Of a stretch of DNA of 18,396 nt, positions 7,409 to 15,048 are shown in pieces. The notes beneath the pieces were generated by a model, which worked only from the letters and a program-made list of their open reading frames with translations, was not told where the DNA came from and searched no databases. Location of the stretch: contig JALLPB010000283.1 of the NCBI GenBank assembly GCA_036939975.1, positions 1 through 18,396 on the forward strand, written 5' to 3'. A program made the position numbers and the translations under genes. How positions within the stretch are numbered: position 1 is the first letter of the stretch; every line of letters starts with the position of its first letter. Source of the stretch: Cyclostephanos tholiformis (taxonomy: Eukaryota; Bacillariophyta; Thalassiosirophyceae; Thalassiosirales; Thalassiosiraceae).

Positions 7409-10400
7409 CTAACGGCGGCTTCGTCCCTTTATGCTCTGGCTGGCACTTCCCCATCCTCCACCACCCCTACTCGGTTCATCATCCGAGTCGCTATCCAAAT
7501 ACTGTGCAACACGAGTATTACCACGCGAGGAAGCTGGTGGCTTCCGCGATGAAGTAAAGGAAGTCAAGGTAGATTGGGTCTGGGACGGCGCTCTCGCCTT
7601 CGCTGTGCCAGCACTTGCAATAGGTTTTTTCCCACGTGCAGTTGGTCTGGGTGTTTCCTCGATGTCACTTTCGTCGATTTCTTCCGCATCATCGTCATAG
7701 TTGTACTTGGGCTTCTTGGCTGATGTGCGGGCCGATCGGAACGAGGATGTGATAGGCTTGGGGGGAGCCTGAGACTCGGTGCTGCCCATGAATTCAACCT
7801 CGGATTCATCGTTGGAGCGGCCAGGACGGGCATTGCTCGATGGGGCCTTCTTTGCCACGGCGCGTTTCTTCGGCTGAGGTTAGTCGTCGTCGTCGTCGTC
7901 GTCGTCATTGTAGTCATTTTCAAAGTGATCCTCGTCAGAATTGTCATACTTTTTCCTAGACTTCGAAGATGCGACCTTAGACATCGTCGCGACGCGCGGC
8001 TTCTTCTTAGTGGGACGGTCCTCCTCTTCCGCGCCGCTCACAGAATCGTCGTCCTTGAATTTAGTTTTTTTCTTTGCTCCATTATCCCTGTTCTTATCTT
8101 TCTTTCCCGTCTTCTTCTGCTCCTCGGCTGCCTCCTCCCTTTCGACTTCGAACTCGGAGCGTTTTTTCCCGGTGATGCCAGAGAGGACCTCACGCACTGC
8201 TGTTGGATTATCAATCGTGGCCCCGCCTTCACCATTCTCCCCACCCGCCCTGGCTCGTTTCATTAGAGTCTTTTGACTTATCTCCAGAAGTTTCTCTGTC
8301 ATTTGATAAATGGCCTTTGCTTCTTTTTTGTCAACATACTGCTCCAAGGCTGCAAGGGAGGATAAGAAAAAGGAAATTCTTAGAACCAAATATGACGAAG
8401 ATGCATCGCTACACATATCACCTATTAAGGCATCAATAAAGTCAGCGCATACATCATACCTTCGCCCATGCTCTTCTCATCCAAAAGTTCCAGTTTTTTA
8501 TCATTATTGGCCAAGTTTTGAACGATTAGGTCCTCGATATTCATTTGCTCCAGATCCTCCGGCTCGACAGGCACATCCAATCCCGCCGCACTACGTTTCT
8601 TCCTCGAGGCACCGCCGCCTTTGGCGTTTTCGGCCTGGCGACGCTTGTGGAAGAGTAGAATGTCGGAGGGATTGGCCTTAAATGTGCAGTAAGGAGGGAG
8701 ACAATATATTCGACGTCGAATATTATACATTGAAGTGAAGAGAGAGATGAGAAAAATCTTGATGCAGAACTACTCACCACCTGCCCTACAAACTGAGAGC
8801 CGAACCTCTGGTTATTCAACGTGGTGAAACCGGTGTGCTCAACCTTCAAACGCACCAGCACTCTTTCGGGGTTCTTGATCATGTACTTGCGCTGGGGTTT
8901 CTCCAGGTCGTCGAATTCATCCTCCAATGGACGCATCCTCGCTGCCTCGTCTTCCGCGTCCTGTTTCACATGCTCGTCCTCGTCACGAGCCTTTCTTATC
9001 TAAATAAGTAATGCAGAACGAACGGTGTAAATAAAATAAGATATCATTAAAAAAACTGATGCCGCTCGGCCACCCTATCAACTTACCAAGGCTTCCACCT
9101 CGGCTGCTAACACCTCCATCATCCGTTCCTCCACCTTAGGATCCTCGACGTCCAGGACACCTCCTTGCTCGCGCGCTTTCTCGCCTAAATTCACGTCGCC
9201 CAGTGCGAAGCCGCGCACACACGTCAAGGTGAGGGGCCGGAGCCTGAATTGTTGTCCCTTGATTTCGAGGAGACCGACCTGCTTCCGACGAGACTCACCT
9301 GCGGTGAGGGAGGTGGCCACGGAGCTACCGGGTTGCACAATACGGAACGTCCCCACGAGGCTCTCCGACGGATTTATCAGACACTCGTGCTCGTGTCCCC
9401 AAACGACCAGGTCCATCCATTCGGGGATCATCGATTCGTGTACGCAATTCTTCGATCCGCGTCCGAGGTCGCGGTTCTGGTGAAGTGTGAAGATGTTGAA
9501 CCACCTATTCTCCTCGTCGCGATCATTGTCGATGCCGCCACCGGTGCCACCGCCGCGCTCGTGTTCTTCGGCGGGTCGTAAAAATTTGACCTTTCGACGT
9601 AACGTCGCGGGTGCAAATCGAGATAAATGCCACGTTCGAGAGATAGAAAGGTGAGAGCGATCATCGTTAAGAGAAATGGGGATGCATCTCAATCCCGACT
9701 GCACGTGCGCTATATACACAACACGATTCCCACCTTTTTCCCCTGCCACATTCGATTCAATCGTTCGTCCCTCATGCTCCCCATTCCATAAAGAGCAACC
9801 CTCGTACTTCCCTTCCGCAACAGGACCGGGGACACCCTGACGTTGTCGACCTCATCTTGCCTACCGAAGTAATTGACGAGATTTGATATCGCGAGGAGGT
9901 CGACCGCCGAGAGCAGGTCCGGACCACCGTCGCGGGTGGGATCGTCGTGATTGCCGTGAATGGTAAAGACGGGCAGATCCACCTGAGATAATTATTTTCG
10001 AAAAGAGATAAAAGGGCAATTTTAAGAAACACAAGGCGTTCGTCAGTTTGTCGAAGTAAATAAAAAAAATCCTCTCGTTAACGGTCTAGAGGGCGCGTCG
10101 TGCGATATTATCGAAATCGTCAAAATGAACGCGTATCGTAGTAGTAGATGGTAGTAGTATTACGCACCGAGTAAAATTCGTCCTCGTAGTTCGCCCTACC
10201 GGTAACGACGCTCCTCAGGCATTCCTTCTGGTCGCTGACTATCTGAAAGCCAACGGATCCCCCCCCCATGCAATACCGTCGTAGGATTTCCATGGTCTGC
10301 GTGTCGCGATTCATTTCGTTTCGTTTCGTTTGAAAGCATCATGTTAGCGTTTTTTCGTCGATGAAACGTATTTGCACGAAATGGCACACAGAGATTCGGT

Positions 10401-10881
10401 GGAACATCGGGGCCACGAAGCCGTGTCCATCATAGTTTTGGAGTGCGAACCCCCTCTCCTCTCTTTTCTCTTGTTTTCATTTCTCGGAGGGGGGGGGGTG
10501 ACGACCGATAAAACGAAAACGACCCCACAAAAATGAACTCACCGCGTGCAACGTCTTCCTGCTTGGTTTATTATCGTGGAATAGGTCCCCGCTGAGCAGG
10601 ACCATGTCGACCTTGTGCGTGCGCGCCAACGATAGGACTTCCTCGAAGGCCGCAAATGAATCCCTCCCGCGTATCGGATCGCGTTCGAGATAACCGAGGT
10701 GATTGTCCGTGGATAGGAGTATTCGCAGGACCGAGGCGTCGGGATCCTCCACCCCCTCGTCGTCGTCCTCCCCTCGTCCTCCCTCGTCGTTGTCGTAGTT
10801 GTCGCTGTCGTCGCTCGACTCGCGGTCTTCTTCCGGTGGGGGGGCGACCGCCCCGGTCCGTCGTGACGGTCCGCGTGGCAT
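7409..10881 (-). CDS. MRE11: MRE11 double-strand break repair nuclease (multi-exon)
   Basis: This is the nuclease of the MRE11-RAD50-NBS1 complex, which processes DNA double-strand breaks in the nucleus using two Mn ions. Proposed exons: 10881-10543, 10296-10168, 9982-9734, 9590-9087, 8999-8778, 8676-8460 and 8349 onward. Introns start with GT (GTGAGT, GTGCGT, GTGGGA, GTAAGT, GTGAGT, GTATGA) and end with AG; the first five are phase 0 and the sixth phase 1. Phosphoesterase motifs are intact: TDNHLG (D59, H61), SGDLFHDNKPSRKTLH (D99), HGNHDD (N167, H168), HQNR (H276) and GHEHE (H305, H307). The capping domain continues with VRLKVEHTGF, then NPSDILLFHKRR and MGEALEQYVDKKEA. The C-terminal part is charged. 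An in-frame TAA (7882-7880) follows an Asp8 run. The same frame reopens with PKKRAVAKK and ends at 7409 with an acidic then basic tail (DSDSDDEP...GRSRR) like that of other MRE11 proteins. Splicing GT at 7975 to AG at 7874 (102 nt, phase 0) would give about 832 residues; without it the protein is about 709. An upstream in-frame ATG (11160) would add a hydrophobic extension not seen in the family. Confidence 0.9.
7883..7906 (-). repeat. (GAC)8 tract coding poly-Asp, next to an in-frame TAA
   Basis: Eight perfect GAC codons on the minus strand precede the TAA at 7882-7880 in the MRE11 frame. Such tracts can change length by slippage. Because changes would be in steps of three, the stop would remain in frame regardless of copy number. 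Confidence 0.85.
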
Positions 10882-11244
10882 GGTTATATCCTCTACTGCG
10901 CGGTATGCGTTGTGATATTGTTTCGAGGCTCCGTCGTCGGCATTGTTGGAGCTTGGATTGGCGGGAGAAGAAGCAAGCACAAGAGATGATAGAGAAGATG
11001 GTTTTATGATGGCGGGAAGCTCCACATAAAACGTCGTAGAGAGGAACAAAACTGGGGTTATCGAACCAAGGATTAAGAGGTGGATTAAATACCTATCCAT
11101 GTAGGTACCTTTTACTATTGCACAAATGCTTTTTTTGCAGCATGTGCTCCCCAACGTCATTCCCTCTTGCTAGAGGGTAATTCGAGCGAAGACACACCTA
11201 GAGGTAAACCACGCGCACTCCTCTAAACGAACAAGCAAACAAAC
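10882..11244. promoter_or_regulatory. Divergent promoter region between MRE11 and the plastid-protein gene
   Basis: This 363-bp spacer separates two divergent start codons (MRE11 at 10881, minus; 11245, plus). It must contain both 5' UTRs and probably both promoters. A small hairpin, CCCTCT-TGCT-AGAGGG, lies at 11162-11177. The plus-strand start has a good eukaryotic context (ACAAACATGG). No TATA box is certain. Confidence 0.5.
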
Positions 11245-13410
11245 ATGGTGGCGCCGCTATTAATACTGATTTCGACAAGCGCGCTCGCCATACCAGAGCT
11301 GCATCATGCGAGGGCGTTCGCATTCTCCCCCCCTCGACGCATATCGCACTCTCCAATGTCGTCCCCTCCGTCATCATCATCGTCGTCGTCGTTTTCTCCC
11401 GCGGTGGTGCCAATCAAACGTCGCCCCGGCGCGAGGACGATCAGTACGTGGAAGGCGTCTGCCGGCTCCGATGATTCCTACGAACGCGACGACGAAATGC
11501 GACGACGGATACGATCGGACGTCATCGGCTCAAGCGACGACTACGTGGTGGACGAATCCCGAGGAGCGAGACGGACGTTCCGCGACGTCGACGTGGCGGG
11601 CGTGTCGGTATCGCCGTTCGGTTTCCTAGCGTTGCTCCGATCGTCGTCGTCGTCGTCATCGTACCGCCGCCATCGCGCCGCATCATCTTCGGTCGATCCC
11701 GAGGACGATGAATATCGCGATGTCGGCGATGATGACGATGCCGCGGTGGTGGCATTCCCCATCTTCCTAACCTCCCCCCCCCCTCCTCCCATCGTCCCGT
11801 CCTCCCCGATCGACGGCGATGTCGCGTATTCCTCCTCATCCTCCTCCTCCTCATCCCTTCCTCCCCCCCTTTACGATAGAGACGACACGATGCCATCGCT
11901 ATTCTCGTGGGCGTTCGCAAACCAGCAGCAGGACGAATCGACTGCGAATTCTCCCGAGGCATTGACCTTCCTCCAATTGTTGAACGGCGTCGACATGGCC
12001 AACGTGCTACCTCCGGACGCGCTCGATCGGGCGTGCGCGTACTACGCCTTCTCCCTGCTGGAGAAGGAGGAGGAGGAGGAGGAGGGGGAGGAGGAGGAGG
12101 GGAGAGGAGGGGGGCGACACGCGACCGATGACGACGATATAATCGCCGAGGTCGAGGATGAGCTTGGACTTGATGAGGCAACGACGACCATTGACGACTT
12201 CGAGTACTACGATGTCGACTACGATGGACCTCGAGGAGATGACGGCGGCGAGAAGAGCGAATTCGAGGACGTATTGGATTACGTGCGCTCAGCGGTATCG
12301 AGGACGTTGCCGCCCGATGCGGGGGGTTACATAAACGCATCACCGAACGAGAGGGCGAGGGCTCGATTGCCTCGGGTTTGGCTTCGCGGCGTGCGATTGG
12401 AGGAGGTCATTCCCTATGAGGCGCTTGCCGACGACTACGTAGACGAGGACGGTGAACGCGGGTCGATGATGTCGCACGCTATGGAAACCAACAATATCGG
12501 TAGGTTCCCCATTCGATTCGTATTGGAATGCTCCGTCGATGGCTGCACGAAAATATTGGAGATTCCATTGTTTGCCATCCCATCCTCGTCGGCGTCGACT
12601 TATTTAGAAAAACGGCATCTGCGGAATGAGGTGGAGATATCGAGCGACATATTACAAGAATTATCGCGCTATTACAACATCGAAACGTCGGCATCGTTCA
12701 TCGCGCTTTCGCTGTTTTATCGGTATACCAAGAGTGGCATCGTTTCCGCCGCCGCCAGGTCTACGTATGAGATCCCGACGTTGAGGGTTTCGATCCGGCT
12801 CCTTCAAATACTGGAAGAAATGCAGCGACATCAAGATCGAAATATCATGACAAATGACGACGATGCAATCGTCGTGGATACGACCTCGACGACGAGATAT
12901 TGCTGGGTGATCCCTGCCTCCGACAGCGATCGCGACCGCGAAGGGAAGCGCGACGATGGTATTATTGATTCAATAATCCTAAACAATGGATTGCCACTGT
13001 ACCGCCCGTTGAGTCGAATACAGAATGAGGGCACGCTCGGAGGTAGCGATGGCGGCAGCGACGGCGGCGGTGCCGGCAGCGGAACTGACAAAAAGCTATC
13101 CCTGACGTTCGAACAACAGGCGAAGCAAATCCAGCTGCAATCGGCGTGGAAAATCGCGACGCAAAAGGATGATGCGGGCGCACTCGGTCGGATACGAGAA
13201 GCGATGGAAGAGTTGAAGAAGGAGGTCATGATGATGGGAGTGGGAGGAGGAAAAGACGACGAGGGGGCTGGAGAAAACTCAACATTGATGATGATTCGAC
13301 GTGCAATGATGAGCCATAGCGAAGACGAAGAAGAGGTGGTCGGGTTAATGTCAGACTTGGAGGAGGCGGCAATGCTCAAACTTGATATTGATTTTGGTGA
13401 TGAAGTTTGA
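11245..13410 (+). CDS. Predicted plastid-targeted acidic protein of unknown function
   Basis: This is a single-exon protein of 721 residues. The N-terminus reads as a diatom bipartite plastid presequence: a hydrophobic signal peptide (MVAPLLILISTSALAIPELH), then HARAFAFSPP, where A22-R-A24|F25-A-F fits the ASAFAP cleavage motif, followed by a Ser/Arg-rich transit-like region. The region to about 240 is low complexity (poly-Ser at roughly 40-50, 133-140 and 190-205; acidic stretches). Residues about 240-273 (FLQLLNGVDMANVLPP, ACAYYAFSLLEKE) are helical and precede a Glu run (about 272-285). The best-structured part is residues about 365-535, with GVRLEEVIPYEAL, RFPIRFVLECSVDGC and ISSDILQELSRYYNIE. 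A C-terminal helical region (from about 618: LSLTFEQQAKQIQLQ) ends in an acidic tail. I recognise no family. Targeting is a confident inference; function is unknown. The gene is divergent from MRE11 and converges on the SNARE gene. Confidence 0.85.
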   Translation: MVAPLLILISTSALAIPELHHARAFAFSPPRRISHSPMSSPPSSSSSSSFSPAVVPIKRRPGARTISTWKASAGSDDSYERDDEMRRRIRSDVIGSSDDYVVDESRGARRTFRDVDVAGVSVSPFGFLALLRSSSSSSSYRRHRAASSSVDPEDDEYRDVGDDDDAAVVAFPIFLTSPPPPPIVPSSPIDGDVAYSSSSSSSSSLPPPLYDRDDTMPSLFSWAFANQQQDESTANSPEALTFLQLLNGVDMANVLPPDALDRACAYYAFSLLEKEEEEEEGEEEEGRGGGRHATDDDDIIAEVEDELGLDEATTTIDDFEYYDVDYDGPRGDDGGEKSEFEDVLDYVRSAVSRTLPPDAGGYINASPNERARARLPRVWLRGVRLEEVIPYEALADDYVDEDGERGSMMSHAMETNNIGRFPIRFVLECSVDGCTKILEIPLFAIPSSSASTYLEKRHLRNEVEISSDILQELSRYYNIETSASFIALSLFYRYTKSGIVSAAARSTYEIPTLRVSIRLLQILEEMQRHQDRNIMTNDDDAIVVDTTSTTRYCWVIPASDSDRDREGKRDDGIIDSIILNNGLPLYRPLSRIQNEGTLGGSDGGSDGGGAGSGTDKKLSLTFEQQAKQIQLQSAWKIATQKDDAGALGRIREAMEELKKEVMMMGVGGGKDDEGAGENSTLMMIRRAMMSHSEDEEEVVGLMSDLEEAAMLKLDIDFGDEV
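12058..12110 (+). repeat. GAG/GGG tract coding poly-Glu
   Basis: A purine-only GAGGAGGAG...GGGGAG tract inside the plastid-protein gene encodes a Glu-rich run with Gly and Arg. It is probably an unstructured linker between two helical regions. Confidence 0.7.
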
Positions 13411-13580
13411 ACTGTAGGATCACTAAGTTCTCACACGATTTCACATTTATATTAGAACTAAGGAGGGAGAGAAAGGTGGCATAGATTACTCCTCATCTCA
13501 TGTCCCAAAGCCTTTCTAGTCGATAATAGCAAGCAATACAATTGTATTACGCTCCATCGGGTTCTGCTCAGCCAACGGGC
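13411..13580. other. Short convergent 3' spacer
   Basis: These 170 bp lie between two convergent stop codons and presumably hold both 3' UTRs. No further feature was seen. Confidence 0.5.
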
Positions 13581-14678
13581 CTATTCATCGCCCAACTCCT
13601 CCATAAACAATGCTCCTCCCCTCAACATCCTTCCCCCCGTGACGGCCTTCTTTGCCCTCATGATCAACGGCACCAACACGATGACCAATATCCCCACGAC
13701 CAACGATACCAAGATGATGGTCGTTTTGATGTTCTTACACCTCATCTGCTTCTTCAGATCCTTGCTCTTTTTCTGGAAAACCGTCGCCTGCTCGTTTAGC
13801 TGATTCGACCGCTCCGCAAGCGACTCAGCCTGCTCCGTATTCCGCAGCATCGCCGCGATGTTGTCCTGCATCGTGCCCTTCACCAATTCGACCTTGGCGT
13901 TCAGAGACGACGCCTTGTCGACCTTTGTGGAATCGTCGTACTTTTTGCAAAATTCGGATAGGAGAGGTTTGGACTGTTTGGTTAAGGCGTTGGTAGTTGC
14001 GGCCTCGAATTGGAGAGAGAATTTCTCGGAGTAGGGGGCATAGAGCTCTGTGAGCATTTGGACGGCGGTGCGGGAGGGGTATTTGAGTCCAGTGACAACG
14101 GCGAGGCCTGTTTGTTTGAGATATTTTGGGCAGAAATTAGAGTGAGACGAGTATGGGGGAAAGAGGAGTTAGTGAGGAGTGAGCGAGTGAGCCGATAGCC
14201 TGGATAAAAGGCTCGTCACAAACTAAGAGGCTTCGCCGAGGTTGACGATACCTTTTCAGCTTGCAACTAGACAAGGAATAATAAGAGGGAAAATTAACGA
14301 GCCCGTGGCTGTAACGCGAAATAAATCGACAATGACGAAAAATCCCCACAAGAAATCCCCACAACAACCATCGTAATAATTTATAAATCCAACATGCCGT
14401 GACTCAAACTTACACAATCCCTGCGTGTCTGCGCCATAAATAATCTGGTGCGTATCGCTCTGCACGATTTTGAATCCCCCGATTGCGCCCTCCTCGCTTA
14501 TCCCCTGGGGGGGGTCCCCGCCAACGACCATGCCGACCGCGTCGGAGTAGTTCTTATCCTTGCCATCGGAGGCGTGGTCGTACTTCGCGAGGAGGGTTAC
14601 CGGGCCGTCGCCTCTACCAGACTCGGAGGACGAGCTGAGGCGAAAGACTAGGGCGGAGCGGAGTTTGTTGTCACTCAT
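13581..14678 (-). CDS. VAMP7-type longin R-SNARE (synaptobrevin family), two exons
   Basis: This is a membrane-anchored vesicle SNARE that would drive endosomal, vacuolar or plasma-membrane fusion. Exon 1 is 14678-14414 and exon 2 is 14107-13581, joined in phase 1 across a 306-nt intron (GTAAGT...ACAG). This gives 263 residues. Residues 1-135 form a longin domain: SDNKLRSALVFRL, FKIVQSDTHQIIYGADTQGL, then CLAVVTGLKYPSR across the splice. The SNARE helix covers about 157-212 (VKGTMQDNIAAMLRN...LKKQM), followed by a membrane anchor at about 217-238 and an unusually long lumenal tail of about 25 residues. Gap-free comparison with synaptobrevin places N178, not Arg, at the ionic zero layer; Arg177 lies one position earlier. 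The start at 14678 is chosen because the longin domain begins there; the open frame upstream has no longin character. The gene is divergent from the SEN34-like gene. Confidence 0.9.
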
Positions 14679-15048
14679 GGTTGATTCGTTGGCAAAGTTT
14701 GTTATGTTCTCTTGGTTGAATCCGACGATATTGTTTGTAGGTGTGACCGGACCAAGATTTTCGAAATTTTGGGGGGGCGAAGTGGGCTTGATCAACGGAA
14801 AGATCTGTCGCAGCTACACATAAAAAATCGAACTAACCTAAAATAGTACTATACCTACCAACCTACCTACTCAGTTTATGATAAGCTCCCGCCATTTTTC
14901 TTTCTAATTTCCTACGACCTACATACCTATTTTTTAGCTCTCTCACGTTTTTCGGCGGGGTGATCCAACCATCACCCATAAAATATTATTTACCTATTTG
15001 TGCCGCTAATCATCATCGTTGTCGTCTTCCCCGCCCCCCTCGTCTTTA
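14679..15048. promoter_or_regulatory. Divergent promoter region between the SNARE and SEN34-like genes
   Basis: This 370-bp spacer separates divergent starts at 14678 (minus) and 15049 (plus) and should hold both promoters and 5' UTRs. It has several CCTACC/TACCTAC copies near 14855-14870 and related ACCTA copies near 14920-14996, giving a short pyrimidine-rich direct-repeat cluster of unknown role. Confidence 0.5.

Noticed and set aside
7564..7947. Alternative frame through the MRE11 C-terminal region
   Set aside because: It would be used with the GTATGA donor at 7949, but it lacks the acidic/basic tail seen in the other frame; kept only as a possible splice variant.
10305..10335. TTTCG pentamer repeat as a possible telomere-like or CRISPR element
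   Set aside because: It has only a few units, lies in MRE11 intron 1, and has no spacers or further copies.
11522..12343. 273-residue minus-strand open frame
   Set aside because: It is antisense to the plastid-protein gene; its Arg/Pro/Ser composition arises from the repeats on the other strand.
14256..14413. Continuation of the SNARE first exon into the intron
   Set aside because: A GTAAGT donor at 14413 and the longin sequence resuming after the acceptor at 14108 show this stretch is intron.
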